Source: JAKASV01 sp963754845
GTDB taxonomy: Bacteria > Babelota > Babeliae > Babelales > Vermiphilaceae
Assembly: GCA_963754845.1 (NCBI GenBank)
Contig: CAVWHE010000004.1
Coordinates: 124,001 to 188,000, forward strand
Reading direction: 5' to 3'
Length of the DNA stretch: 64,000 nt
In this document: piece by piece, positions 27,053-36,202 of the stretch
How positions within the stretch are numbered: the stretch's first letter is position 1
How the letters are laid out: each line of letters opens with the position of its first letter
Program-made: the position numbers and the translations under genes
Notes under the pieces: model-generated
Told to the model about the DNA's origin: nothing
Databases searched by the model: none
The model's input: only the letters and a program-made list of their open reading frames with translations

Positions 27053-28396
27053 TTATTCAATTTTTTTGTCCCGAACCTCGTATCCAAGATCACGAAGTCG
27101 GTCGCGAACTTCGTCGGCACGTTTCCAATCACGCGCCGCACGTGCCACTTCACGTTCTTCAATAAGTTTTTGTACCTCTGCAGTAAGGAGAACTTCGACC
27201 TCTGGCAGTGGTTTACATATGAGGCCAAGAACTTGTTCAAGAAAGAGTTTAACCTCGCACAAGGAGTCGAGGTTCCCCTTGAGGGTGTCGAGGCTTTCAA
27301 AAAGAACGCCGAGCATGCCCGGCGTGTTGATATCGTCCTCCATGAACGCGAGCATGCGCTTGACGGTGTCCGAGCGCAAGGACTCCGCGGTGAGCGAACC
27401 ACAATCGTCGCAGGAAACTCTGTCAAGGAGGCATGAAAGTTTGTGATAACTTTTTTGTGCCGCCGCAAGACCCACAAGCGAAAAATCGAGAGGAGCCCGG
27501 TAGTGATGATTGATAAAGTAGTACCGGAGAACCATGGGGTCGTGCTCACGAAAAGCATCCTGAAGTGTTACGAAATTGCCGAGCGATTTTGACATTTTCT
27601 CATTATCGACGAGCACAAAGCCGTTGTGAAGCCAATAACTGGCAAATGGCTGACCTGTGAGAGCTTCGGTTTGAGCAATTTCGTTTTCGTGATGAGGAAA
27701 CATAAGATCGAGGCCGCCGGCGTGAATGTCAATGCGCTCTCCAAGATAGCGAGCTGCCATGGCTGAACATTCAATGTGCCACCCCGGTCGTCCATGTCCC
27801 CAGGGGCTTGGCCAAAACTCGCCCTCGGGGTCTGCCTTCCAGAGGGCAAAATCAAGAGGATCGTTCTTTTTTTCGTTAACATCAATGCGAACGCCAACGC
27901 GTAAATCTTCGAGCTTTCGCTTTGAAAGAGCACCGTAAGCAGGAAACTCACGCACGCTAAAGTAAACATCGCCATCAGACTGATACGCTTTGCCAGCTCC
28001 AATAAGCCGCTCAATGAACAGTATGATGGCATCGATGTTGTCCGTCACGCGTGGCTCGAATGAGGGCGGCAGGCAATTGAGCGCCGCAACTTCTTCATGA
28101 AAACGTGTAATAACCGGCGCCGTGACATCGGTATAGCGCATACGATCGCCGTAAAGTTCTCGCGCTTTGGCGAGTATCTTGTCATCAATGTCGGTTAAAT
28201 TACGACAATAACGAACTTCGTAGCCGAGAAATCCAAGAAGACGACATACAACATCGAACGCTACATTACAGCGGCCGTGGCCGATATGGGCGTTGTCGTA
28301 GGGCGTTATGCCACACACGTACATGTCCACCTTGCGAGCGTTGATCGACGTAAATTCTTCTTTCTCTCCGGACATGGTATTGGTCAATCTGAGCAT
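27053..28396 (-). CDS. cysS: Cysteinyl-tRNA synthetase
   Basis: Charges tRNA-Cys. The 447-residue protein shows the class I signatures: YVCGITPYDNAHIGHGR (the zinc-ligand Cys and the HIGH motif), WHIECSAMA (second zinc region), HHENEIAQTEA, and KMSKSLGNF. The DALR-type helical C-terminus ends in KRADEVRDRLRDLG, usual for CysRS. The start is placed at 28396 (MLRLTNTMSGEKE); a GTG nine codons upstream is a weaker choice. Confidence 0.95.
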   Translation of the reverse strand: MLRLTNTMSGEKEEFTSINARKVDMYVCGITPYDNAHIGHGRCNVAFDVVCRLLGFLGYEVRYCRNLTDIDDKILAKARELYGDRMRYTDVTAPVITRFHEEVAALNCLPPSFEPRVTDNIDAIILFIERLIGAGKAYQSDGDVYFSVREFPAYGALSKRKLEDLRVGVRIDVNEKKNDPLDFALWKADPEGEFWPSPWGHGRPGWHIECSAMAARYLGERIDIHAGGLDLMFPHHENEIAQTEALTGQPFASYWLHNGFVLVDNEKMSKSLGNFVTLQDAFREHDPMVLRYYFINHHYRAPLDFSLVGLAAAQKSYHKLSCLLDRVSCDDCGSLTAESLRSDTVKRMLAFMEDDINTPGMLGVLFESLDTLKGNLDSLCEVKLFLEQVLGLICKPLPEVEVLLTAEVQKLIEEREVARAARDWKRADEVRDRLRDLGYEVRDKKIE

Positions 28397-28576
28397 TGCG
28401 CACCCACAGGCTAAGAATTTCACAATTCAAATAGAGTATAGCATAGACGCCCAGCTGTGAATACGGTGATGGTGCAGCTGGGACAACATCGTATTGATGA
28501 GCACCGCATATAAAAATGCCATACGAAGTAAGTGTACGCGAAGCTTGCAGGGAGTGGGGGGAACGGATAAAACCTC

Positions 28577-28598
28577 GCGGGGGGCATGTGCCCCCCGC
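28577..28598 (-). terminator. Rho-independent-type terminator
   Basis: GCGGGGGG (28577-28584) pairs with CCCCCCGC (28591-28598) over a 6-nt loop. On the minus strand it is followed by GAGGTTTTATCC. It lies 22 bp after the stop of the 28621 gene. Confidence 0.7.
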
Positions 28599-28620
28599 AT
28601 ACTTGCACGCTTGACGGTTA

Positions 28621-29277
28621 TTATGAAGGCTTGCTGCACAAATTCGCTGCGGCTGCCGAGAGGAGTTTAGCGCTCATAGCTCCCTCATTCTGGACCTTGG
28701 TAAGGAGCGCATTAACCTTGTCAAGGAAGGCCTTCTTTTTATCGACCATCTGATTGTATTTGCCAGTGGTGCTATTGATATAGGTGAGGAACTCAGCGGC
28801 CTGGTCGCCCATATCACCCACAACCTTGCTGTAGACGTCCTGAAGATGGCTGTAAGCTTGCTGAGCAGCATCCCTTTGTTGCGTGAGCTGGACAATCTGC
28901 TCTTGTGTTGTTTGCTGCAGTGCCATAAGGCGATCAGACAACGTGTGTATTTCGCTCAGGCCCTGTTGAGTTATGGTCTCTGTGTCTTGAGTGCATTGAT
29001 TGAGCTTGTTCTGCCTAGCCACAAAGCTGTCGTTGATACAAGCAAGTGTTGCCGTAAGTTGGCTGTCAAGATCATCAAAAATGATCACAGTCGCATCTAT
29101 TTGGTCTGCAAGAGACGCGTAGGTTGTTGCATCTCTATCAAACGTATCCCCAACACCCTGCAGGGCATCAGTCAAACTCGCCGTGTAAGAGGACCAGTCA
29201 GGAATATCAATTGCCCGTACTGATAAAGGGAGCAACGAACTAAGAAGCCCCACACAAAGACTTGTAAACCTTTTCAT
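28621..29277 (-). CDS. Exported helical (coiled-coil) protein, family member 1
   Basis: No known family. The 218-residue protein starts MKRFTSLCVGLLSSLLPLSV followed by RA, a good signal peptide. The rest is long helix with Gln/Asp/Thr-rich heptads (TQRDAAQQAYSHLQDVYSKV) and four cysteines after the signal peptide. The two genes upstream encode proteins of similar size and plan (cysteines in helices, FL..L..LL.KV near the end), so the three look like distant paralogues in one operon. The start at 29277 is preferred because an earlier one would overlap the upstream gene. Confidence 0.7.
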   Translation of the reverse strand: MKRFTSLCVGLLSSLLPLSVRAIDIPDWSSYTASLTDALQGVGDTFDRDATTYASLADQIDATVIIFDDLDSQLTATLACINDSFVARQNKLNQCTQDTETITQQGLSEIHTLSDRLMALQQTTQEQIVQLTQQRDAAQQAYSHLQDVYSKVVGDMGDQAAEFLTYINSTTGKYNQMVDKKKAFLDKVNALLTKVQNEGAMSAKLLSAAAANLCSKPS

Positions 29278-29291
29278 GGGAAATCCTCTTT

Positions 29292-29960
29292 TTATTGTTG
29301 ACAAATGAGCTGGGCAATCCCTGCCAATTCGCTGCGCCCGAGCAGCGGGTAATTGTTAACCTTGTCAAGGAGGTCTTGCAGCTGCGCAAGGAAGAGTGAA
29401 CGCGAGGTGTTCATGATGGTGTACACGGAACGCGCACCTTCGAGGTCGGCAAGAGCCTTCTGAACGTTGTCCGTGTTAGCCGAAACTAACGTCCCTATGT
29501 CGGCGGTGAGTTTGTTAATTTGACCGTCCAAGGTGGCAATTGTCTCCTGAATACCGCCCATTTCCTTGCTTGTCGAGATCACGAGATCGTTGATACTTGC
29601 GTTGATGGCAGCAAGAGTCTGCTGGTTGTATGTTGAAACCTCTTGTTGTTTGCTTTCACAAGCATTGTAATCGGCAACAAGTTTGTTGAATGCGTCGGTT
29701 ATACACTTAAATGCACTGTCGCGCTGAGCTTCAGCGGCAAGAAGAATATCGATAGCTCCCTTGCATGAAAGAGCAAGAGTATTGAAGGCATCTTTGTCGG
29801 CATTGATATCTTGGGAAACTTGACTGATCTGGGTAAAAAAACTGTCAATAACCGTAAAATCGACGTCGCCCTCCGCACGAGAAAGACAGGGACAAAGAGC
29901 GAAAGGGACAATAAAGACAGCGCGACGCACAAGCTTCACAAGATTCCCTGATGGCAACAT
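29292..29960 (-). CDS. Exported helical (coiled-coil) protein, family member 2
   Basis: The 222-residue protein has a signal peptide (LVRRAVFIVPFALCPCLSRA) and a helical body (SSxxTQ-type heptads, for example DGQINKLTADIGTLVSANTD). Four cysteines lie after the signal peptide, one near the C-terminal end (LICQQ). It shares the plan of its neighbours. GCGAGGTTCATT precedes the ATG. It is separated by 14 bp from member 1, so translation is likely coupled. Confidence 0.7.
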   Translation of the reverse strand: MLPSGNLVKLVRRAVFIVPFALCPCLSRAEGDVDFTVIDSFFTQISQVSQDINADKDAFNTLALSCKGAIDILLAAEAQRDSAFKCITDAFNKLVADYNACESKQQEVSTYNQQTLAAINASINDLVISTSKEMGGIQETIATLDGQINKLTADIGTLVSANTDNVQKALADLEGARSVYTIMNTSRSLFLAQLQDLLDKVNNYPLLGRSELAGIAQLICQQ

Positions 29961-30084
29961 AATGAACCTCGCTTACCTGGGATTAGAGGGACCTTCTTCA
30001 TAGAACCCTGCACCACACAACATCGGCTACTTTGCTTTTTATTTTTATACCCTATCCTGCCGTGAAGCCTTCAAGAAGCACTTT

Positions 30085-30537
30085 CTAGGGGGTATCGAGT
30101 TTTCTCGTATACTGACCAAGGGCCTGGCAGGAAGCCGCCGTTTCTTTTACATAAACCTCTCCTTTTTTTATAAAGTCATTGAGCATCCCCACACACGTCT
30201 TTAATGACCTGCTGTTGGCAAGAGCACGCTGATTGAGCTCGTTGACGAGACCACCGATGGTCTGGAACTTCTCGGTAAGATCACGCGTCAAGGCTGCATT
30301 GTTGTCGGCAATAATTTGAAGGGCCTGACTTGTTACAAGAGAACTTGCCTCAAGGATCTGGGGCATAAGTGCCAAAAGGGTGGCCGTGTCTTGAAGAACC
30401 TCGCCAAGTCTCGCCATAAGAAGTGCCGACGAGGGCGTTTCGCAGTACCACGCCGGGAAGGTGACCGGCTGGCATGCGCCTACCGGATACGGAAATACGA
30501 CCATAAAAAGACATACAAACAAAGGGCAGGTTCGCAT
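30085..30537 (-). CDS. Exported helical protein, family member 3
   Basis: The 150-residue protein starts MRTCPLFVCLFMVVFPYPVG then ACQ, a signal peptide possibly of lipoprotein type (VGAC). The helical body (LMARLGEVLQDTATLLALMP and DLTEKFQTIGGLVNELNQRA) resembles members 1 and 2, but it is shorter. GGAGACGTGTCGTTT before the ATG at 30537 supports this start over one 24 codons upstream. Confidence 0.65.
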   Translation of the reverse strand: MRTCPLFVCLFMVVFPYPVGACQPVTFPAWYCETPSSALLMARLGEVLQDTATLLALMPQILEASSLVTSQALQIIADNNAALTRDLTEKFQTIGGLVNELNQRALANSRSLKTCVGMLNDFIKKGEVYVKETAASCQALGQYTRKLDTP

Positions 30538-30861
30538 AAACGACACGTCTCCAGCTTTTCGTTCAACCGGCACCACGAAGCACCGCAACGTCATTATGCC
30601 CACGATCAAGCTACCTCAGACAACATTAAGTGTCAAAATTTTTCTCGCACGTGAGCGGCACCCCAGAGTTTTTACCAGCCTTCCCAGCGCTACATTGGGG
30701 TGTAGACGGACACGTTTATACAAAAATCATTGCATCTTCGTGAGCAAAGTTTTTAAGATTACATGTAGATGAACCGCTAGAGTAGAAGCGCCAGGGGCCC
30801 CGTCAGTATCACAATGGCTGGAATACGCTCCCGCCAATCTTTAAGGAGGAAGGACTCCATT
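30538..30861. other. Divergent intergenic region
   Basis: About 320 bp between the helical-protein operon and the glycosyltransferase gene. It must hold promoters for both directions. I see no RNA gene or convincing frame in it. Confidence 0.4.
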
Positions 30862-31635
30862 ATGATGATGTATGGACGTTGCCGTGGCCGGCATTGTGTG
30901 TGTATTGCCTATTTTTTGTGTGCTTTCTTTATTGTACCCCTACGAGCCGGCACCACAGAAAAAATGCGCCTTTATGCGTTTTACTCGCCGTCTCATGAAG
31001 TGCTCCTAAAAAACTGGTTCTTGCCGTCAATACAAGATGATTTCGAGGTCATCATAGAAAAACACGAACAAGAGTGCCTATCGGCGAACTACATGTCAGC
31101 AGGATGGAAAAAGGCGGTATCGTTCAAAGTTGGCTTGATAAGAAGAGCAATCGAAGAAAATTGGGGCAAAGTTTTTCTCTATTCAGATGTTGATGTTCAA
31201 TTTCTGGCGCCAGCCGAAGAGGTACTACGTAAGGCCATAGAAGGTTTCGATATGGTCATTCAGAGGGATTCGCCTAAAGGAGACGCATGTTCAGGGTTCT
31301 TTGCGTGCGTAGCCAACGAGAAGACGCGCGCACTGTGGGCTGCCATGGAGGATCTCATGGCAAAAACACCAAAGAATGTCGATGATCAAGGCTGTCTTAA
31401 CATACTTTTAAAAGCTAGAACCGTTGCCAACCTTAAGTGGAAATTCTTGTCAGAAAGCTTCTTCGGTGGCGGGACCTTCCAGCATAAAGGCTGGAGACCA
31501 GGACTCGACCTTTACATTCCTGCCGATCCCATCATGCATCATGCAAATTTCACTGTTGGTATTGCAAACAAGGTTGCTCAGCTTCAATATGTGAAGGCTA
31601 AGGTTGCCCAACGACAGCTTGCCTCTACGCCATGA
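30862..31635 (+). CDS. Exported nucleotide-sugar transferase-like protein
   Basis: The 257-residue protein has an N-terminal signal peptide (CVCIAYFLCAFFIVPLRAG) and a domain resembling the nucleotide-diphospho-sugar transferase family (GT77-like). The acidic motif FLYSDVDVQFLAP (Asp109 and Asp111) would hold the metal and sugar nucleotide, and GFFACVANEKTRALW follows at the expected place. Near the C-terminus DPIMHHANFTVG contains paired His. The export signal is odd for such an enzyme and suggests action outside the bacterial cytoplasm, perhaps on host molecules. AAGGAGGA precedes the ATG. A paralogue follows immediately. Confidence 0.75.
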   Translation: MMMYGRCRGRHCVCIAYFLCAFFIVPLRAGTTEKMRLYAFYSPSHEVLLKNWFLPSIQDDFEVIIEKHEQECLSANYMSAGWKKAVSFKVGLIRRAIEENWGKVFLYSDVDVQFLAPAEEVLRKAIEGFDMVIQRDSPKGDACSGFFACVANEKTRALWAAMEDLMAKTPKNVDDQGCLNILLKARTVANLKWKFLSESFFGGGTFQHKGWRPGLDLYIPADPIMHHANFTVGIANKVAQLQYVKAKVAQRQLASTP

Positions 31636-32495
31636 TCATAAACACGTAGATTCAAAGACGCTCGGCATGAAAAAGTTCGACACCACTGAGCGGCCAACGG
31701 TTCTTCACTTCAGAGTGAGTTTCAACGCTTGTACGTTTGCCACCACAAGATACTTGCATCTGTCAGCAATTCGTGCCTAAGATTACAGAGAGGTAGTTCT
31801 GTGAGGCACCCGGTAATCGTCGATACGCGGGAGGGCATGAGTTTGTTGTGGGCTTTTAAGAGGGAAGGGTTTGTCCGTGGTCATGTATAAGCGTTGTCTC
31901 AGGTCTGTATGTGCGTGCATCTTTGGCATTCTCTGGGGTGCGTGTTTGACCTTGATCCCCACGAACACCTATGGAAAAATGCGTCTTTACGCACTATATT
32001 CGCCGTCCCATGAGGAACTCTTACAAGATTGGTTTTTGCCATCGATAAAGGACGATTTTGAAGTTGTAGCTGAAAAAATTGAGCAAATCTGCCGATCCGG
32101 GAATTTCATGGCTGGTGGTTGGAACGAAACTATGCTGCGAAAGGTCAAAATTATTCAAAGAGCAATCGAAGAAAATTGGGGCACGATATTCGTATATTCT
32201 GATGTCGACGTCCAATTTTTGGCACCAGCCGAGGAGACCATCCGCGCAGCCATGGATGGATTCGATATGGCTATTCAAAAAGACTCTCCGAGCAATACTG
32301 CCTGTGCGGGATTTTTTGCTTGTGTTGCAAACGAAAAAACGCGCGCGCTCTGGGATGCAGTGGCAGATAGCATGGTAAAGGCACACGGTAAACTTGACGA
32401 CCAAAGCGCCCTCAACAAAGTTTTGCGCGAGAACCCGATAAAAGGTCTCTCTTGGAAATTTCTGCCGGATAGTTTTTTTGGAGGTGGTACCTTTA

Positions 32496-33343
32496 GGCCC
32501 TGTTGACTTTTCAAAACGCTGATTTTTTTGCATGATAACTCCAATCCAAAAAAATGGAACACTCGAACAGGAGCTATCATGCAGGGAAAGTATATCACAA
32601 GTGATGCGTGGGAAAAAATGTTTGCCTTCCTGAAAGAAGACGCCAAAATTTACGTCGTCAGCGAAGAAAGGCTCAGGAACTTCGTTGAGGCAGTGTACTG
32701 GATTATGCGAACTGGAGCGCAATGGAGGGAGTTGCCAGAACGATACGGCGCGTGGAACAGTGTATACAAAAGATTCGATGCCTGGAGCAAAAAGGGCGTA
32801 TGGGAGAAACTTTTTGCCTTTTGTATACACGACCCTGACCAGGAGTATCTGTCTGTTGACGCAACAATAGTCAGAGCACATCCGTGCGCAGCTGGCCACG
32901 GCAAACAAGCAGAAGAGGGTCTTGGGCGAAGCAAGGGGGGCTTCACTACAAAGGTCCATGCTAAGGTTGATGCTCTCGGAAATCCTCTTAAATTCATTAT
33001 TACACCAGGCCAAGTTGCCGACATCACCCAAGGAGAGGAGCTTATTAAGGGAGATTCTGAATCGCATATCATCGGTGACATGGGGTATGACTCGGACCTT
33101 TTTCGCAGGCAAATAAGGGCTCAAAATTGTTGCCCGGTAATCCCAGGCAAAAGTAATCGAACGCAAGTTGTGGAATACGACAAACACGTCTACAAGGAGA
33201 GGTCTGTCATCGAGTGTTTCTTTTCAAAGATTAAGCAGTACAGACGCATTTTTTCTCGTTTCGATAAAAAGCTGCGCAATTACCGGGCCTTTCTGCTTTT
33301 TGTGGGGACTTGCATATGGCTCCGATAAAAAGTCAACAGGGCC
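32496..33343 (+). mobile_element. IS5-family (IS427-like) insertion sequence, copy 2
   Basis: Same 848-bp length and terminal repeats as copy 1, flanked by TA at 32494-32495 and 33344-33345. It interrupts the transferase gene. The two copies differ at only a few positions. Confidence 0.95.
32579..33328 (+). CDS. IS5-family transposase, copy 2
   Basis: This 249-residue DDE transposase is nearly identical to copy 1, with the catalytic Asp residues in LSVDATIVRAH and IIGDMGYDSD and the downstream ERSVIECFFSKIKQYR. The start at 32579 follows GGAGCTATC. The frame is intact, so the element may still be active. Confidence 0.93.
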   Translation: MQGKYITSDAWEKMFAFLKEDAKIYVVSEERLRNFVEAVYWIMRTGAQWRELPERYGAWNSVYKRFDAWSKKGVWEKLFAFCIHDPDQEYLSVDATIVRAHPCAAGHGKQAEEGLGRSKGGFTTKVHAKVDALGNPLKFIITPGQVADITQGEELIKGDSESHIIGDMGYDSDLFRRQIRAQNCCPVIPGKSNRTQVVEYDKHVYKERSVIECFFSKIKQYRRIFSRFDKKLRNYRAFLLFVGTCIWLR

Positions 33344-33593
33344 TAAGCCCGGGCTCTGGACTCCCAGGATGCCCCTCATTGTTCCAACCAACCCCATCAT
33401 GCACCATGCAAACTTTACCATAGGCGTCAAAAACAAAGTTGCCCAGCTCAAGTACGTGAAAGAGAAGGTTGCGCAGCAATCGCTTGCCACAAAAAATTAA
33501 AGATAGCGTAGGAACCTTCGCGTAAAACGCAGCGCAAACCAAAAATCGATGGCCGCGTTGTTTTGTTCATAGTTCCTTTTTGATGGTACAGCG

Positions 33594-34379
33594 TTGATAC
33601 GTTCGCGTTTTTTGTGGTACTTCGTTGTGACAGTATGCGTCGTGGGCATAACGTTGCGGCTAGGGTATCGACAGTGGTTTCTGCGACCGGCGGTGCGATC
33701 GCGCGATGGACAACGGAAGGCGTGTGTGGTTCACGACGACGATTCAAAGACAACCGGAGGCACGAGAGAGGACGAGCGCCTCTGCCCTTATCGCACGAAG
33801 CGCGATTTCAATGCCTCCCCAGAACCACGCGGCAACTTTAAACACACAGAGGCTGCCGCTGCCATATTTGTCGTGCAAAAACATGCTGCTCACGCGCTTC
33901 ACTACGATTTTCGCCTTGAAATTAACGGTGTTCTTAAGTCATGGGCTGTTCCCAAGGGACCGTCGATGAATCCGCGCGACAAGCGCCTCGCCGTGCCAAC
34001 CGAGGATCACCCTCTTGAATATGCAACGTTCGAGGGATCAATTCCTGCCGGTTCCTATGGAGCCGGTACCGTTATGGTCTGGGACCGCGGAACGTTTGAC
34101 ACCATAGCTCGAGATGGAAACACCGACTCTTCGCTCGGTGCGTGCTATCGCCGCGGACGTCTTGAGATTTTTCTCCATGGAACAAAGCTTCGTGGAGGCT
34201 ATACGCTCATAAGACTCGCAACCGACACCCGTGATGAGCGATGGCTTTTGATTAAAAAACGTGACATGTACGCGTCGGGCGACGGTGAGATAACCATCGA
34301 AAAGCCTAACTCAGCGCTTTCGGGCATGTCGCTCGAGGAGCTTGAACGTGAGCAAGCACCAGACGGAGACAAAGAGTGA
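33594..34379 (+). CDS. LigD-type DNA 3'-phosphoesterase domain protein
   Basis: The domain trims 3' ends during bacterial end joining. From about residue 70 the sequence follows the LigD phosphoesterase: YRTKRDFNASPEP, FVVQKHAAHALHYDFRLE (metal-binding His and Asp), SWAVPKGPSMNP, EDHPLEYATFEGSIPAGSYG and TVMVWDRGTFD. The first 65 residues do not belong to the domain and include a hydrophobic stretch (FLWYFVVTVCVVGITL) that would anchor it in the membrane, unusual for this enzyme. A GTG at 33726 with GAAGG upstream would avoid it and give about 217 residues. The polymerase gene overlaps its 3' end. Confidence 0.87.
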   Translation: MIRSRFLWYFVVTVCVVGITLRLGYRQWFLRPAVRSRDGQRKACVVHDDDSKTTGGTREDERLCPYRTKRDFNASPEPRGNFKHTEAAAAIFVVQKHAAHALHYDFRLEINGVLKSWAVPKGPSMNPRDKRLAVPTEDHPLEYATFEGSIPAGSYGAGTVMVWDRGTFDTIARDGNTDSSLGACYRRGRLEIFLHGTKLRGGYTLIRLATDTRDERWLLIKKRDMYASGDGEITIEKPNSALSGMSLEELEREQAPDGDKE

Positions 34380-35352
34380 GACGGCACAACGTCGCACCAC
34401 AAAAGTCAGCACAGTCCGACGCATAAAGGTCGGCCGTTATGTCGTGAGCATAACCAATGAAAATCGTGTCCTCTTTCCCGAAACGGGACTGACCAAGGGT
34501 GATCTCATAAGGTACTACGAGCGCGTGGCGCCGATTATGCTCACCCACGTACGCCGACGGCCGATAAGCATGCAAAGGTTTCCCGATGGCATCACCCATC
34601 CCGGTTTTTTTCACAAAGATGCACCGGCGTACTTTCCCCCATGGGTTGCCAGATTCGCTGCACATCGAAAAGACGAAAGCGCCATAACCTACGTCGTATG
34701 CAACAACGCAGCAACACTCGTGTACCTAGCACATCAGGCGTGCATCACAATTCACACGTGGCCTGCCACCGTCGACGCCATACATAACCCCGACCGCATT
34801 GTCTTCGATCTTGATCCCCCCGACGGCGGTGCTTTCTTCGGGCTCGTTCAGGAAACAGCTCTCAGGCTTCGCGGATTTCTTGCCGAGCACGCTCTGCATT
34901 CGTTTGTTATGACAACGGGATCGCGCGGCCTCCACGTCGTTGTTCCCATCAAGCGACATTACACCTTTGACATTGTTCACAATCTCGCTGGCAACCTCGC
35001 AAAAACCTTCGCTGCACGCAACCCGCACAAGCTTACCGTCGAGATGCATAAACAACGACGTGGCTCACGCATTTTTATCGACACCATGCGCACGGCGTAC
35101 GGCCAAACAAGCGTTGCTCCCTACGCGGTCCGTGCCCGACCCAACGCCCCCGTCGCCACACCGCTTGATTGGCACGAGCTCCCCGATCCCCACCTTCGTT
35201 CTGATACGTATACCATGATGACTCTTTTTACACGCCTTGAACTGCATGGCGACCCGTGGCGCGCCATAAACACCTCGGCATGCAATCTCAAAGCTGCACG
35301 TGAATGCGTTGACACCAACACGCAACTGGCTGTCGAAACTCCTGAACACTAA
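34348..35352 (+). CDS. LigD-type polymerase/primase domain protein
   Basis: This archaeo-eukaryotic-primase-like polymerase fills gaps in non-homologous end joining. Family motifs present: NRVLFPETGLTKGDLIRYYE, PISMQRFPDGI, HTWPATVDAIHNPDRIVFDL leading to the metal site DLDPPDG, TTGSRGLHVVVPI, and IFIDTMRTAYGQTSVAPYAV then RARPNAPVATPL. At 334 residues it is the polymerase part only, with no ligase domain. A GTG start with GAGGAGCTTGAAC upstream overlaps the phosphoesterase gene by 32 bp. No ku or ligase gene is in the window. Confidence 0.93.
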   Translation: MSKHQTETKSETAQRRTTKVSTVRRIKVGRYVVSITNENRVLFPETGLTKGDLIRYYERVAPIMLTHVRRRPISMQRFPDGITHPGFFHKDAPAYFPPWVARFAAHRKDESAITYVVCNNAATLVYLAHQACITIHTWPATVDAIHNPDRIVFDLDPPDGGAFFGLVQETALRLRGFLAEHALHSFVMTTGSRGLHVVVPIKRHYTFDIVHNLAGNLAKTFAARNPHKLTVEMHKQRRGSRIFIDTMRTAYGQTSVAPYAVRARPNAPVATPLDWHELPDPHLRSDTYTMMTLFTRLELHGDPWRAINTSACNLKAARECVDTNTQLAVETPEH

Positions 35353-35356
35353 AAGG

Positions 35357-35387
35357 GTCCCCCGCTCAGAAGGGTGAAGCGGGGGAC
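35357..35387. terminator. Bidirectional hairpin between convergent genes
   Basis: GTCCCCCGCT (35357-35366) pairs with AGCGGGGGAC (35378-35387). On the minus strand CCTTTTAG follows, so it best serves the Hsp20-like gene, and perhaps also the polymerase gene. Confidence 0.7.
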
Positions 35388-35424
35388 TGAAACTCAGAAT
35401 CTCTACACATCGAAAGAACTCGTA

Positions 35425-36036
35425 CTATTTGACGCTTACGGGAATCTTTTTGACTTCCTCTTTGATGGCCTTGGCATCTTTAGCCGGTACAACGATGGTC
35501 AGGGCCTTGCTGTCCTTGCTATAGCTGATCGAGGAATTTTCAAGATCGACCCGCTCGGTGACAACGCGCGTAGAGAAGCATGAGTTTGTAAATGAACGGT
35601 ACTTTTTGCCTCCCTTGGCATCACGTGCGTCCTCTTTGATTTCCTGCTCAACGGACACAGCAAGTACGCCCTGGTTGAAACTGAGCTCGATCTTTGCCGT
35701 CGGCGTCTTGATAGAAAGCTCATCGTTGCCAAACGTGGCATCAAACTGGTCATCGGTAATGCCCGAAACCGTAACTTTTGTACTTTTGTCGTCCTGGCGC
35801 TCGATGGCTATGGCCGCCCCTTCATGGGAACCGGACACCGCCGAATCGTACCTTGACGCATCAAAAAACCCGGCATGGAGCCTCTGCATGTTGGTCATCA
35901 TACCATGCATCTCTTTTTCCATGACCTCAAAGGATTTCTGCATCGCCTCAAAGGGGTCGGCGTAACACAGAGCACTGAGCGAAACAAGACACGCGACCGC
36001 AGCACAGCAGACACGTAAACGGAGAATTGTATGCAT
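35425..36036 (-). CDS. Exported Hsp20/alpha-crystallin-like protein
   Basis: The 203-residue protein has a signal peptide (LRVCCAAVACLVSLSALCYA). A Met-rich helix follows (MQKSFEVMEKEMHGMMTNMQ), then a beta-sandwich-like C-terminal domain of the small heat-shock type (KVTVSGI, ELSIKTPTAKIELSFNQG, FSTRVVTERVDLENSSISYS, ALTIVVPAK). Exported small chaperones would act in the periplasm or outside the cell. AGGAGGCGTT before the ATG at 36036 fixes the start. The fold assignment is moderate. Confidence 0.65.
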   Translation of the reverse strand: MHTILRLRVCCAAVACLVSLSALCYADPFEAMQKSFEVMEKEMHGMMTNMQRLHAGFFDASRYDSAVSGSHEGAAIAIERQDDKSTKVTVSGITDDQFDATFGNDELSIKTPTAKIELSFNQGVLAVSVEQEIKEDARDAKGGKKYRSFTNSCFSTRVVTERVDLENSSISYSKDSKALTIVVPAKDAKAIKEEVKKIPVSVK

Positions 36037-36127
36037 AACGCCTCCTGAAAGTGTACGATGGTTTGTAGAATATACCAACTGCACTTATTAGATCATCACC
36101 AAAATTTTAGCAAATGACGGCAAAAAA

Positions 36128-36154
36128 ACAAGGGCTACGTGACGTAGCCCTTGT
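36128..36154 (-). terminator. Rho-independent terminator
   Basis: A near-perfect palindrome, ACAAGGGCTACGT then G then ACGTAGCCCTTGT, is followed on the minus strand by TTTTTTT. It lies about 50 bp after the stop of the small cysteine-rich gene. Confidence 0.8.
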
Positions 36155-36202
36155 ATAAATGAACATGTGAAATTCGTACTGGTGTACGTACGTCTGCCTT
36201 AG

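Larger units (their letters stand above)
31877..33500 (+). pseudogene. Paralogous exported nucleotide-sugar transferase, split by an IS
   Basis: The 5' part (31877-32495) encodes a signal peptide, then a domain like that of the preceding gene (YALYSPSHEELLQDWFLPSI, YSDVDVQFLAP, GFFACVANEKTRALWDAV) and stops inside the inserted IS. Removing the 848-bp IS and one TA copy restores an open frame: GGGTF joins KPGLWTPRMPLIVPTNPIMH and continues to KVAQQSLATKN at 33500. The insertion is therefore recent. A GTG (31877) or ATG (31883) could start it; AAGAGGGAAGGG lies upstream. Confidence 0.9.
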
